Source: Roseobacter cerasinus (GTDB taxonomy: Bacteria; Pseudomonadota; Alphaproteobacteria; Rhodobacterales; Rhodobacteraceae). From it: a DNA stretch of 64,000 nt. The stretch lies in NCBI RefSeq assembly GCF_009811755.1, contig NZ_BLIV01000001.1, forward strand, positions 248,001 to 312,000, given 5' to 3'. The position numbers were made by a program, and so were the translations under genes. The notes below the pieces were generated by a model, which searched no databases, was not told the origin of the DNA, and was given only the letters and a program-made list of their open reading frames with translations. Shown here in pieces: positions 1 to 9,033 of the stretch (positions are counted from its first letter, which is position 1; each line of letters starts with the position of its first letter).

Positions 1-1
1 C

Positions 2-400
2 TTCCTGGTCTTCACCGGGTTCTCGATTGCGCAGATCTTCCTGGTGACCTCCATCGCCTTCGCGAGCCTGTCGCTCTGGGGCTATACGACCAAGAAGGAT
101 ATCTCCGGCTGGGGTAGCTTCCTGATCATGGGTCTGATCGGGATTATCGTGGCCTCGATCGTGAACTTCTTCATCGGCTCGCCCGCGATCATGTTCGCCG
201 TCTCCGCGATCGGTGTGCTGATCTTCGCAGGCCTCACCGCCTATGACACGCAGAACATCAAGAACACTTATCTGGCGCACGCGCATCACGGCGACCAGGA
301 GTGGTTGCAGAAGTCCGGTATCATGGGCGCGCTGAGCCTGTATCTGAACTTCATCAACATGTTCATGATGCTGCTGCAACTGTTCGGCAATCGCGAATAA
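2..400 (+). CDS. Bax inhibitor-1/YccA family membrane protein (5' truncated by window edge)
   Basis: The C-terminal 132 codons are visible and the gene begins before the window. At least four hydrophobic segments run through the fragment, and the conserved signature AYDTQNIK sits in the penultimate helix, as in the UPF0005/BI-1 family of multi-pass inner-membrane proteins. Family members usually have about 230-250 residues, so roughly 100 are missing. The family is linked to ion flux and membrane-protease interaction; no precise substrate can be read from the sequence. A strong terminator follows 20 bases after the stop, so this gene ends its transcription unit. Confidence 0.88.
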   Translation, partial: FLVFTGFSIAQIFLVTSIAFASLSLWGYTTKKDISGWGSFLIMGLIGIIVASIVNFFIGSPAIMFAVSAIGVLIFAGLTAYDTQNIKNTYLAHAHHGDQEWLQKSGIMGALSLYLNFINMFMMLLQLFGNRE

Positions 401-420
401 TCGGATCATAGCCGTTACCG

Positions 421-452
421 GGGCCGGTTCTGAAAAGAACCGGCCCTTTTTA
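421..452 (+). terminator. Rho-independent terminator of the Bax-inhibitor-like gene
   Basis: A perfect 10-bp stem (GGGCCGGTTC / GAACCGGCCC) with a 6-nt loop TGAAAA is followed by TTTTTATT. It lies 20 bases after the stop codon at 400 and points in the direction of that gene. Confidence 0.93.
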
Positions 453-503
453 TTGTCGTAGCGGGTGGCCCTGAGCAGCCCCCCGGTTCATAGCACTGTA
501 AGC

Positions 504-1043
504 TCAATTGGGGGAGCTTGACGCTCCATGCGCTTCCAGGTCTTGCATGAAAATCGCCACTTGCGACCGTGAGGTCAGGTGATGACAGTCGAGATGCGGA
601 TGCCGCGCCATAAGCCCCTGCAACCGCGCAGGATTGCTGCGCCGGGTCCGCCAGATGTAGTGGTAGAACTCAAACGTCTCGCCGTGCAGCTTTTCAACGC
701 AGCCCGCAGCCATATCAGGCCGGGTCTGACCATAGTAGCGGTACATGCGTGCCGTGACCCGCCACAAGCGCAGAAAAACCGGCAGGTCCAACCAGATGAG
801 CGTGTCGGCACATGCCGCTCTGTGATCATAGGTCGCCGACAGGCCGCCTTCGAAGATCCAGGCATCCGAGCACTCGATGGCCTGCGCCATGGCCAGTTTT
901 TCGGCACGCGGCCGTTCCGCCCAACCGGGCATCCAATGCAGGTGATCCATATGGTGCACCGGCAGACCGGTCCTCTCTCCCATAAAGCGGGCCAGCGTGC
1001 TCTTGCCCGAGCCCGGGCCGCCCACGATCATCACGCGTTTCAT
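504..1043 (-). CDS. P-loop kinase-like protein (FlaR/DNA topology modulation family)
   Basis: This 179-residue protein opens with a Walker A loop, GGPGSGKSTLA, and then has HHMDHLHWMPGW, the pattern of adenylate-kinase-like proteins often annotated as topology modulation protein FlaR. The ATG at 1043 was chosen because GGAGG lies 5 bases upstream and the P-loop then begins near residue 6; an in-frame start 30 bases further upstream would fall in the rpmG terminator. The true substrate is unknown, and the topology label is historical. A small-molecule or nucleotide kinase role is only inferred from the fold. Confidence 0.8.
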   Translation of the reverse strand: MKRVMIVGGPGSGKSTLARFMGERTGLPVHHMDHLHWMPGWAERPRAEKLAMAQAIECSDAWIFEGGLSATYDHRAACADTLIWLDLPVFLRLWRVTARMYRYYGQTRPDMAAGCVEKLHGETFEFYHYIWRTRRSNPARLQGLMARHPHLDCHHLTSRSQVAIFMQDLEAHGASSSPN

Positions 1044-1057
1044 ACTGCCTCCAAAAC

Positions 1058-1083
1058 GAAAAAGGCCGCGCATGGGCGCAGCC
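1058..1083 (-). terminator. Terminator downstream of rpmG
   Basis: On the minus strand GGCTGCGC pairs with GCGCGGCC (one G-T wobble) around a CCAT loop and is followed by TTTTTCGTTTT. It lies about 30 bases after the rpmG stop. The last bases abut the ribosome-binding site of the next gene, so some readthrough is possible. Confidence 0.75.
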
Positions 1084-1111
1084 TCGAAGCCTTGGTAAGG
1101 AAAGGGCGATC

Positions 1112-1279
1112 TTACTTGATCTTGCCTTCTTTATACTCGACGTGCTTGCGCGCAACCGGGTCGTATTTGCGCACAACCATCTTCTCGGTCATGGTGCGTG
1201 CGTTCTTTTTGGTCACGTAGAAATGGCCTGTCCCCGCCGAGGAGTTCAGACGAATCTTGATCGTGGTTGGCTTGGCCAT
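1112..1279 (-). CDS. rpmG: 50S ribosomal protein L33
   Basis: A 55-residue basic protein beginning [20 protein letters not shown] and containing [10 protein letters not shown] and [17 protein letters not shown], diagnostic for bacterial L33. It binds 23S rRNA near the E site of the large subunit. Length matches the family. It has no CxxC pairs, so it is the zinc-independent form. It is flanked by its own candidate promoter upstream and a terminator downstream, which suggests a monocistronic transcript. Confidence 0.97.
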   Translation of the reverse strand: MAKPTTIKIRLNSSAGTGHFYVTKKNARTMTEKMVVRKYDPVARKHVEYKEGKIK

Positions 1280-1339
1280 GGTGTGTCTCCTGCTGCGGCC
1301 CTTCGCGCGGGACGGGCTGCTGAAAATCCTGAAGCCCGG

Positions 1340-1367
1340 CTTTTACCCGGATGTGGCCGCGAGTCAA
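1340..1367 (-). promoter_or_regulatory. Candidate sigma-70 promoter of rpmG
   Basis: Reading the minus strand, TTGACT (1367-1362) is followed by a 16-bp spacer and TAAAAG (1345-1340), about 60 bases before the rpmG start. Matches to consensus are 5/6 and 4/6. Seen by eye only. Confidence 0.5.
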
Positions 1368-1418
1368 CCGCAAAAGCCTCGATTTTCCACTCCGCCAGCG
1401 CTCGGGCCTTTGTGTCTG

Positions 1419-2114
1419 TCAAAGTTCAATGCGCACGTCATGCATCCACAGCTTTGGCGGCCGTGGCAGCATGAAAACCACCACGTCTGCCAGGTCTTGC
1501 GGTTCGGTGAAGATGTGGTTCGGCACCTCTTCCCCTGCTTTTGCAAACATCTCGGTATTGGTGCCCGACTGGTATAGACCCGCCACCCGCACGCCGGTCT
1601 CCGCCTCATCGGCCTTCAGCACCTCGGTGAAGCCGCGCATGCCGTATTTACTCGCCGTGTAGACCGACTGCCCGGCCTGAGCGACCACGCCGGATTTGGA
1701 GATCACGTTCAGGATTGCTGCGTCATCCCGCGCCCGCAAAGCGGGCAGAAGCGCACGGGTCAGCTGGATCGTACCAGTGAGGTTCGTCTGCAAGGTCGCT
1801 GCCACCATCTCCTCCGAGATCGCATCCAGCAGGCCTGGCCCTGAGCCGGACGCCTGCGTTGTTGATGAAGACATCGACCGCGTCGAAGGTCACGCGGCTC
1901 TGCTGCGCAGTCTCTGTGAACTCGCCGCTTTGCTGCGGATCGCAGCTGCAGGCCAGCGCTTCAGGCTGCACCGCGTCACGGACCGCGCTCAGACGGTCGG
2001 GACTGCGCCCGAGGATGGCAAGCCTGCAGAGCGCCTGCCCCAGTTTGAGGCAGATGTGCCGCCTGATGCCATCGCTGCCCCGGTCACGACCACCACTTTG
2101 CCTTTGAGGTCCAT
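1419..2114 (-). pseudogene. Short-chain dehydrogenase/reductase, broken by two frameshifts
   Basis: Three consecutive frames together spell an SDR of about 230 residues. Frame one starts MDLKGKVVVVTGA at 2114. The next frame continues DGIRRHICLKLGQ through FINNAG, the SDR NNAG motif. A third frame carries LLDAISEEMVAATLQTN, the SAS-like segment, YTASKYGMRGF (catalytic YxxxK) and the C-terminus. The first shift lies near 2070, where one G seems to be missing in the glycine-rich cofactor loop, and the second lies near 1848, just after NNAG. Either the gene is inactive or the assembly has two indels here. The catalytic Ser/Tyr/Lys region is itself intact, which suggests recent decay or sequencing error. 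Confidence 0.8.
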
Positions 2115-2135
2115 CTCTCACCTTTTCGAAAAGAT

Positions 2136-2520
2136 ATGCGCGGAAGGCCTGTAAGCCGGATTCTGTTCCCCAGGGCGCAAACCCCGGTTCGATGACCATT
2201 CCTCTTGCCCCTGCGTTACCGCAAGGGCTCTAGCTGCCAACCCGGATCTGCTGGGGCAAAAGCGGCCCCGTCTTGCGACGCGCGATCCCTATTTGGCATT
2301 GCTCCCGGTGGGGCTTGCCGTGCCGCCCCTGTTGCCAGCGGCGCGGTGGGCTCTTACCCCACCGTTTCACCCTTGCCGCAGTGCTGCGGCGGTCTGTTTT
2401 CTGTGGCGCTGTCCGTCAGGTTGCCCTGCCCGGGCGTTACCCGGCACCGTTGCTTTTGGGAGTCCGGACTTTCCTCGACCCCGGTTGCCCGGCGCCGCGG
2501 CCATCCGGCCTTCCGCGCGA
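2136..2520 (-). ncRNA. rnpB: RNase P RNA, bacterial class A
   Basis: The 5' and 3' ends form a perfect 12-bp P1 helix (GCGCGGAAGGCC / GGCCTTCCGCGC). Inside, GAGGAAAGTCCGGACTC marks the P4/CR-I core, followed by ACAGAAAACAGACCGCC, AAGGGTGAAACGGTGGGGTAAGAGCCCACC and, near the 3' end, GAGGAATGGTCATCG and ACAGAATCCGGCTTA. The length of about 385 nt fits alphaproteobacterial RNase P RNA. This ribozyme removes 5' leaders from tRNA precursors together with RnpA. The ends are set by the P1 pairing and may be off by a few bases. It accounts for most of the gap between the SDR pseudogene and the amidase gene. Confidence 0.97.
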
Positions 2521-2525
2521 AGGCG

Positions 2526-2554
2526 GTGATGCGTGTTATTTCGCCGGGCGTCAA
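2526..2554 (-). promoter_or_regulatory. Candidate promoter of rnpB
   Basis: On the minus strand TTGACG (2554-2549) is followed by 17 bp and CATCAC (2531-2526), which places a transcription start at the inferred 5' end of rnpB. The -35 matches 5/6; the -10 is weak. Position supports it more than sequence does. Confidence 0.4.
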
Positions 2555-2573
2555 TGGGGTGAGAGCTTGGGAA

Positions 2574-2593
2574 GCCTCCGGCGGGCATATTTG
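2574..2593 (-). repeat. Dispersed AAATAyyCCCsCCGGAGGC element, copy 1
   Basis: The minus strand reads CAAATATGCCCGCCGGAGGC, 14 bases after the amidase stop. Similar sequences occur at 24593-24613, 39573-39593 and 42847-42869. The CCCGCCGGAGG part can fold into a very short stem. See the finding on this repeat family. Confidence 0.6.
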
Positions 2594-2606
2594 ACGAACA
2601 ATGAAA

Positions 2607-3257
2607 TCAGCCGGTGTCAGGCAAGACAGCCAGATCCTCCTGGCTGAGAGGGCCGCGCGAATGTGGGCGGAACCGCAGGCGGACAGCCGCGAGCAGCGTG
2701 GCATCGTCGACGTTGGCGGTGAACCCGGCAGCTTGCGCTAGCGTCCGGAACCGCTGGGCGCTGACGTCCGCCAGGGGGCGGCTGGGCGCGCCTGGCGCGG
2801 CAAGGCCTTGCCGCGCCAGGCGCGCCCAGCCGAAGCGCGGCCCCGGGTCGCTTTTGCGGCCCGGGGCCATGTCTGAGTGGCCAATGATGTTCTCCGGCGA
2901 AATCGGCCAGCGCGCGCAGATATCCCGCAAGAGCGCGTCCAGCGCCGCCATTTGCGGCTCTGGGAATGGGTGGTCTCCGGCGTTGTCGAGTTCAATGCCA
3001 ATGGAACGGGAATTGATGTCCGTCCATCCGCGCCATTCTCCGGTCCCTGCGTGCCACGCGCGCTGGTCTTCGGGGACCAACCGGGTCACAGCACCCGTCC
3101 GGCAGATGACATAATGTGCGGACACCTCAGCCTTGGGGTCGCACAGCCGCTGGATCGCAGCTTCAGCCGATGCCATGGCTGTGTAGTGCAGCACAATGAT
3201 AGACGGTGTCAGCCCGTCGCGGCGTGGCCCGAAGTTCGGCGAGGGCCGCTCGATCAC
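2607..3257 (-). CDS. N-acetylmuramoyl-L-alanine amidase, AmpD-like (Amidase_2)
   Basis: This 216-residue protein has the Amidase_2 zinc ligands in order: His in IVLHYT (about residue 24), His in IGHSDMAPGRK and Asp in SDPGPRF. AWHAG and SIGIELDN, both typical of AmpD, are also present. It would cleave between muramic acid or anhydro-muramic acid and L-Ala during cell-wall recycling. No signal peptide is seen, so a cytoplasmic location is likely. It starts with GTG two bases after the upstream lipoprotein gene stops, suggesting coupling. The region after the last zinc ligand is encoded by a 54-bp perfect palindrome (2779-2832). Confidence 0.9.
   Translation of the reverse strand: MIERPSPNFGPRRDGLTPSIIVLHYTAMASAEAAIQRLCDPKAEVSAHYVICRTGAVTRLVPEDQRAWHAGTGEWRGWTDINSRSIGIELDNAGDHPFPEPQMAALDALLRDICARWPISPENIIGHSDMAPGRKSDPGPRFGWARLARQGLAAPGAPSRPLADVSAQRFRTLAQAAGFTANVDDATLLAAVRLRFRPHSRGPLSQEDLAVLPDTG
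2779..2832. repeat. 54-bp perfect palindrome inside the amidase gene
   Basis: The two 27-base arms, 2779-2805 and 2806-2832, are exact reverse complements with no spacer; the centre is AGGCCT. It encodes residues just after the last zinc ligand (WARLARQGLAAPGAPSRP) and keeps the frame (54 = 18 codons). In mRNA it would form an extremely stable hairpin. Confidence 0.95.
2839..2868. repeat. Second hairpin beside the 54-bp palindrome
   Basis: Arms 2839-2851 and 2856-2868 (13 bp, one mismatch) flank a TTTT loop, six bases from the palindrome and still inside the amidase gene. This stretch encodes the conserved APGRKSDPGP region, so GC-rich coding alone may explain it. Confidence 0.7.
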
Positions 3258-3259
3258 GT

Positions 3260-3979
3260 TCAGCCTTCGGAGGCCGTGCGGAAGGGGGCCGGATCCCAGT
3301 CGCAGGCATATCCATCGCCATCGGGGTCAAGGCCTCTGCGATCCCGCGTGGGGCCTCCGCGGGCGAGAAAATCGATCTGTGCCAGATCGGGCGAAGCATA
3401 ATCGGCACAGTTGCGCGCCGCGCGCCCCTCGCCGCCAAATCCGGCCCGGGCATAGACGCTTTGCCCCTTGGGATGGCTGGTGGCGAGCGCAAAGGCCACG
3501 ATATTGGGTTGCTCGCCGCCTTGGCGGGTCGGCAACGCTTCAGGCTGCACCACCTCATATTGCGCGCGGTTGCGCTCGATCCGGGCGGCGTCACTTTCGA
3601 TGGTTTGACGTTCGGCCACCGCGTCAAAATCGTTTTCGTCCGAGATCCCAGGGTTGTTGATCGTCGCAGGCGCTGGGTTGGACGGGCTTGCCTGCACCGG
3701 AGCCACGCCTGAGTTGAGTTCAGCACTGTCCGGCGCGCCGGGGCGGGTCTCAGCCAGAATGCGGGTTGTGGCAGCTGCTGTGTCCTCGGGCGAGCCGGGA
3801 AGGGGCGCGTCTGTGGCCCCGGGCACGCCCACCTCACCTCCGGCAAGCGCTGCGTCACGCTGGCGCTGCGCTTCAAAAGAATTGTCGAACCCCACACCCT
3901 GCCCGCTGTCTGGCACCTGCGGGGCGCAGGCGCTCAAGGCGGCAAGGGTGAGGGCTGCAAAAACGACCCGTGCTGTCAT
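3260..3979 (-). CDS. Secreted lipoprotein with C-terminal Excalibur-like calcium-binding motif
   Basis: The 239-residue protein starts MTARVVFAALTLAALSACAPQ, a lipoprotein signal with lipobox LSAC. A low-complexity Pro/Ala/Glu/Asn-rich middle (about residues 25-150) follows. The C-terminus contains NCADY and LDPDGDGYACDWDPAPF, the DxDxDGxxC pattern of Excalibur domains, which bind calcium extracellularly. The ATG at 3979 was chosen for the signal peptide; upstream in-frame codons overlap gatA. It sits directly before the amidase gene, which fits a shared cell-envelope role. The exact function is unknown. Confidence 0.78.
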   Translation of the reverse strand: MTARVVFAALTLAALSACAPQVPDSGQGVGFDNSFEAQRQRDAALAGGEVGVPGATDAPLPGSPEDTAAATTRILAETRPGAPDSAELNSGVAPVQASPSNPAPATINNPGISDENDFDAVAERQTIESDAARIERNRAQYEVVQPEALPTRQGGEQPNIVAFALATSHPKGQSVYARAGFGGEGRAARNCADYASPDLAQIDFLARGGPTRDRRGLDPDGDGYACDWDPAPFRTASEG

Positions 3980-4016
3980 GAAATCTCTGCCTGTTCTGCT
4001 CATCTGGCAGCGGAGA

Positions 4017-5503
<1,487 letters not shown>

Positions 5504-5504
<1 letters not shown>

Positions 5505-5791
5505 CACTCAACCACCTTCGGCACGGCAAAGAAGCCTTCGCGCGCATCAGGCGCGTTCGACAGTACTTTGGCTTGCTGGTCGCCATCGGTCACGACATCG
5601 GCCCGGCGCTTGAGCACTTGCGGGGTGACGGAGGTCATGGGCTCCACGCCGTCGATATCCACTTCGTTGAGCTGCTCGATGAAGCCCAGGATGGTGTTGA
5701 ACTCCCCCGCCAGCGCGGGCAGCGCCTCAGGTTCCACCTTGATCCGGGCGAGTTTGGCCACGCGGGCGGCTGTGCTCTCGTCAATGGACAT
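5504..5791 (-). CDS. gatC: Glu-tRNA(Gln)/Asp-tRNA(Asn) amidotransferase subunit C
   Basis: 95 residues beginning [20 protein letters not shown], with [22 protein letters not shown], the usual GatC core, and a C-terminus ([17 protein letters not shown]) that wraps between GatA and GatB in known structures. It stabilises the GatCAB complex. It is the first gene of gatCA and overlaps gatA by one base. Confidence 0.97.
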
Positions 5792-5821
5792 CGCAATTCC
5801 TCGTCTGCTTTGGGCAGGCGT

Positions 5822-6478
5822 TTATCCGCCCGCGCGCGCCTTGCCAAGAGCGGCGCGCAGGTAAACCTCTATCATCCAGCCCAGCATCAGCGCGTTGAGC
5901 AGATGCCACATGAAATGGGTGCCCAGCGGGATCTGGCCGCAAAGCGGCAAATCGAGCGAGCGGAAGGTGATGGAGGCGATGAGAACACCCGCGCCAATGG
6001 CCAGCCCCCGCGCGAGGTCCGGCGCACGGTGGCGCAGCAGCGCAGCGTAGATCAAGATGAGCAGCGCGACCGGCGCGTAGCCTGCAGAAGAGCCGATCCC
6101 CGGCACCCTCTGGAACAGTGGCACCGTGAGCCAGGCGTAAGGGAAGAAGAGCGCGGTGAGCCCCAGCGCAGGCCAAAGGCTGAGCCCCCAGCCCACCCGG
6201 TTCATCGCGTATATATAAATGAGGATGTAAAGCAGGATCGGCGTGACATCCGCGATCGCCGCCCAGGTTTGTGCGTGCGTGTGAAAGAGATAGCTACCTA
6301 CCCCGATGGCGAAGAGCACGATGCAGAGCAGCTGCGCCAGCCGGTCGCCATCTGATCGCCGCCACATGATCAGCGCAGCGACAATAAAGGCGAGGTTGGT
6401 GACCGCATTCACCGGCTCGGCCCAATAAGAGGCGTCGAGCCTTTCGCAGTAGCTGTCGATCTGTCGCGTCCAGTCCAT
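5822..6478 (-). CDS. Ceramidase-family (CREST superfamily) membrane protein
   Basis: This 218-residue protein has about seven hydrophobic segments. Motifs SYLFHTHAQTWAAIADVTPI and LGTHFMWHLLNAL supply the paired His and Asp residues that bind zinc in alkaline ceramidase-like proteins. YCERLDASYWAEPVNAVTNL at the N-terminus also fits the family. It would be an inner-membrane hydrolase acting on an amide-linked lipid or a related substrate; bacterial substrates are poorly known. The ATG at 6478 follows GGGAGAG and avoids an overlap with tadA. It lies between tadA and gatC on the same strand. Confidence 0.82.
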   Translation of the reverse strand: MDWTRQIDSYCERLDASYWAEPVNAVTNLAFIVAALIMWRRSDGDRLAQLLCIVLFAIGVGSYLFHTHAQTWAAIADVTPILLYILIYIYAMNRVGWGLSLWPALGLTALFFPYAWLTVPLFQRVPGIGSSAGYAPVALLILIYAALLRHRAPDLARGLAIGAGVLIASITFRSLDLPLCGQIPLGTHFMWHLLNALMLGWMIEVYLRAALGKARAGG

Positions 6479-6508
6479 ATTGTCTCTCCCGCGTTGCGCC
6501 CAGCCAAG

Positions 6509-6527
6509 GGCGGCCTGAAAGCCCGCC
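6509..6527. repeat. Dispersed GGyGGCCTGAAAGCCCrCC repeat, copy 1
   Basis: GGCGGCCTGAAAGCCCGCC followed by CTACCTGC abuts the tadA stop codon. It matches the elements at 15837-15911 and 36225-36252, with two compensating C/T changes in the stem. Confidence 0.75.
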
Positions 6528-6977
6528 CTACCTGCGGGCGGTGAAGAAGGCGCGCAGGTAAGCCTCGGATTCAGCGGCGGCGATGCCGTCGAAGATCTCG
6601 GGCACGTGGTGGCATTGCGGGTGCGAAAAGACCCGTGCGCCCTGCGCGACCCCGCCTGACTTGGGATCGCTTGCGCCATAGTACAAGCGCGCCACCCGCG
6701 CCGCCGCGATGGCTGCGGCGCACATCGCGCAGGGTTCCAGCGTCACGTAAAGCGCGTGGTCCACCAGCCGCTCCGAGCCCGCTGCGGCACAGGCCGCGCG
6801 GAGGGCCAGCATCTCGGCATGCGCCGTAGGGTCATTCAGCTCGCGCGTGCGGTTGCCCGCTGCAGCCACCACCACGCCGGAGGGGTCCACCACCACGGCA
6901 CCGACCGGCACCTCGCCGCGCTTGGCTGCCGCGCGCGCCTCGCTGAGAGCCTGCTGCATGTGGGTGTTGAATTCCAT
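6528..6977 (-). CDS. tadA: tRNA-specific adenosine deaminase (A34 to inosine)
   Basis: 149 residues of the CDA fold. HAEMLALR supplies the zinc His and the catalytic Glu, and PCAMCAAAI supplies the two Cys ligands. TadA converts adenosine 34 to inosine in tRNA-Arg(ACG) in the cytoplasm. The ATG at 6977 gives the standard N-terminus; a longer in-frame reading runs into the divergent pseudouridine synthase gene. Its stop codon lies within a dispersed repeat. It is divergent from the gene at 7040, with a 62-bp shared promoter region. Confidence 0.94.
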   Translation of the reverse strand: MEFNTHMQQALSEARAAAKRGEVPVGAVVVDPSGVVVAAAGNRTRELNDPTAHAEMLALRAACAAAGSERLVDHALYVTLEPCAMCAAAIAAARVARLYYGASDPKSGGVAQGARVFSHPQCHHVPEIFDGIAAAESEAYLRAFFTARR

Positions 6978-7039
6978 AGGTCCAGTTGCCCGCAAAGCGC
7001 CCCCTTTCGCAAGCCCCGCAAAGCGGCTAAGGCACGTCC

Positions 7040-7870
7040 ATGTCCAAGCCAGAGCCACCCAAAGGCGACCGCATCGCCAAGATCCTCAGCCGCGCCGGTG
7101 TCGCCAGCCGCCGCGAAGCGGAACGTATGATCGCGGCAGGCCGCGTCACCGTCAATGGCAAGATGATCGACAGCCCCGCGCTGAACGTGACGGGGGCTGA
7201 CAAGATCACCGTCGATGGCGCGCCTGTGACCGAACCCGAGCCGCCGCGCCTCTGGCTCTTTCACAAGCCCACGGGGCTGGTGAGCACGGACAGTGATGAA
7301 AAAGGGCGCGAGACGATCTATTCCGCCCTGCCGGAGGATATGCCACGGGTGATGAGCGTGGGCCGGCTTGATCTGAATTCCGAAGGGCTGCTTCTGCTCA
7401 CCAATGACGGCGGCGTCAAACGCAAGCTGGAGCTGCCCTCGACCGGCTGGCTGCGCCGCTACCGCGTGCGGGTGAACGGGCGACCCACCGATGACATGTT
7501 GGCGCCGCTGCGCAAGGGCTTGATCGTTGAAGGCGAGCAGTTCCAACCCATGACCGTGACGCTGGACCGGCAGCAGGGTGCCAACGCCTGGCTGACCATC
7601 GGGCTGCGCGAAGGCAAGAACCGCGAGATCAGACGCGCCTTGGGGGACATTGGCCTCACTGTGAACCGGCTGATCCGCATCAGCTATGGGCCCTTCCAGC
7701 TGGGCGATCTGAAACTGGGCGCGGTCGAAGAGGTGCGCCGCCGCATCTTGCGCGACCAGCTGGGTCTCGAACAGGAGCAACCGAGCAAGACACCCGAGCG
7801 CGCCACCCGGCAGCGGCGCAGCCGCCCGCGCCCCTCGAAACCGGCCAAACCCCGGCGTTCTGAGACCTGA
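7040..7870 (+). CDS. Pseudouridine synthase, RsuA/RluB/E/F family
   Basis: 276 residues. An N-terminal S4 RNA-binding domain (about 10-70, AKILSRAGVASRREAERMI) precedes the catalytic domain, with GRLDLNSEGLLLLTNDG holding the catalytic Asp and GKNREIRRAL near the C-terminus. A basic Arg/Pro-rich tail (about 245-276) ends the protein. The architecture is closest to RluB (23S U2605), but RluF/RsuA cannot be excluded from motifs alone. It is divergent from tadA and has no clear ribosome-binding site. Confidence 0.9.
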   Translation: MSKPEPPKGDRIAKILSRAGVASRREAERMIAAGRVTVNGKMIDSPALNVTGADKITVDGAPVTEPEPPRLWLFHKPTGLVSTDSDEKGRETIYSALPEDMPRVMSVGRLDLNSEGLLLLTNDGGVKRKLELPSTGWLRRYRVRVNGRPTDDMLAPLRKGLIVEGEQFQPMTVTLDRQQGANAWLTIGLREGKNREIRRALGDIGLTVNRLIRISYGPFQLGDLKLGAVEEVRRRILRDQLGLEQEQPSKTPERATRQRRSRPRPSKPAKPRRSET

Positions 7871-8025
7871 AGGGGAAAATTCCCCCTGCCGCCCTGCGCA
7901 CTCTGCCCCCAGTTTGGAACCGAGACGCGCCAAAACCGGCGGGAAGCGCAACCCACGGCAGAGCGGGGTAGCATGCTGACGCGCATGGGCATATATTCAA
8001 GGCACCGTCAGTCCGGGGAGACAAC

Positions 8026-8115
8026 ATGACGCCGAATACGATGCAGAAATTTGCCTTTGTGGCGCTGCTTGTCCTGATGACGGGTGTCGCCGCAGGCCTG
8101 CTGGGTGGTCTCTGA
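8026..8115 (+). CDS. 29-residue single-pass membrane peptide leading the XpaC/TelA cluster
   Basis: The ORF starts at ATG 8026 after a strong GGGGAG site and encodes MTPNTMQKFAFVALLVLMTG, then VAAGLLGGL, essentially one transmembrane helix with a short N-terminal tail. It ends 4 bases before the xpaC-like start, and xpaC itself lacks a good ribosome-binding site, so translation of the two is probably coupled. I know of no named family. It could be a real small membrane subunit or a leader peptide; the good start context and clean helix favour the former. Confidence 0.6.
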   Translation: MTPNTMQKFAFVALLVLMTGVAAGLLGGL

Positions 8116-8119
8116 CGGT

Positions 8120-9007
8120 ATGGCCAAACGGTTCGGCGGAAAATACAGCCCTCAGGGTGCCCCGACAGAGGGTGCCGCGCCACGAAAAGGTGGCTTTTCG
8201 GGCGCCAAGGTCGACCCTGTGGGCGCACGTGCGAACCTGATGTTTCTGCCCGCTGTGGTGCTGCTGTTCATGTCGCTCACGCAAGGCGCGCTGGGGTTGA
8301 CGCTTGGTCTGGCGGGCACGGCGGCGCTGGCGCTTGGTGCATGGCTCTTGCGCGGCGGGCTGATGGCCGAAGCCGCCTGGCACGAGAGAAAAGTTGCCCG
8401 CCGCCCGGCCATGCCGCGCAAGATCGCAGCAGCAGGCATGGCAGGCCTCGGGACCGCACTGGCCGCGCTCAGCCATGATGGCAATCTCGTCGCAGCCGTG
8501 CTCTTCGGTGTCGCAGCCTCTGGCCTGCATGTGGCGGCGTTTGGCATTGATCCGCTGACCGACAAGGGCATGGAAGGCATCGACACGTTCCAGCAGGACC
8601 GTGTCGCACGCGTCGTCGACGAGGCGGAGGCGCATCTGTTGGCCATGATGGATGCCTTGAAGCGTGCGGGCGACCGCCGCGTCACTGCCCGGATGGAGCA
8701 GTTTCAGACCGTCGTGCGTGATCTGATCCGCACGGTTGAGGATGATCCGCGCGATCTGACGGCAGCGCGCAAATATCTGGGCGTCTACCTGCTCGGTGCC
8801 CGCGATGCCTCGGTGAAATTCGCCGACATCTACGCCCGAAATCAGGACGAGCAGGCCCGCGCGGACTACCTCGCGCTGCTCGACGATCTGGAACAGAACT
8901 TCACCAACCGCACCACCAAACTCATGCTGGACGACCACAGTGACCTCACGGTCGAAATCGAGGTCCTGCGGGACCGTCTGCAACGCGAAGGGGTGCGGCT
9001 CGACTGA
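8120..9007 (+). CDS. XpaC family (5-bromo-4-chloroindolyl phosphate hydrolysis) membrane protein
   Basis: 295 residues. A basic N-terminus (1-40) precedes two pairs of hydrophobic segments (about 40-80 and 100-145) and a C-terminal helical cytoplasmic domain with DQARADYLALLDDLEQNF, similar to the XpaC-like proteins that accompany TelA. The ATG at 8120 was chosen because the upstream in-frame codons overlap the small ORF. In other bacteria xpaC-telA pairs belong to tellurite/envelope-stress neighbourhoods. The biochemical role is unknown and the old phosphatase-related name should not be trusted. Confidence 0.82.
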   Translation: MAKRFGGKYSPQGAPTEGAAPRKGGFSGAKVDPVGARANLMFLPAVVLLFMSLTQGALGLTLGLAGTAALALGAWLLRGGLMAEAAWHERKVARRPAMPRKIAAAGMAGLGTALAALSHDGNLVAAVLFGVAASGLHVAAFGIDPLTDKGMEGIDTFQQDRVARVVDEAEAHLLAMMDALKRAGDRRVTARMEQFQTVVRDLIRTVEDDPRDLTAARKYLGVYLLGARDASVKFADIYARNQDEQARADYLALLDDLEQNFTNRTTKLMLDDHSDLTVEIEVLRDRLQREGVRLD

Positions 9008-9033
9008 CGCCGCCCAACAACAGGGGACTATCC

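Noticed and set aside
2839-2868. Mobile element from the hairpin beside the palindrome
   Set aside because: The arms encode the conserved KSDPGP region of the amidase, so GC-rich coding explains them; no terminal repeats or transposase are nearby.
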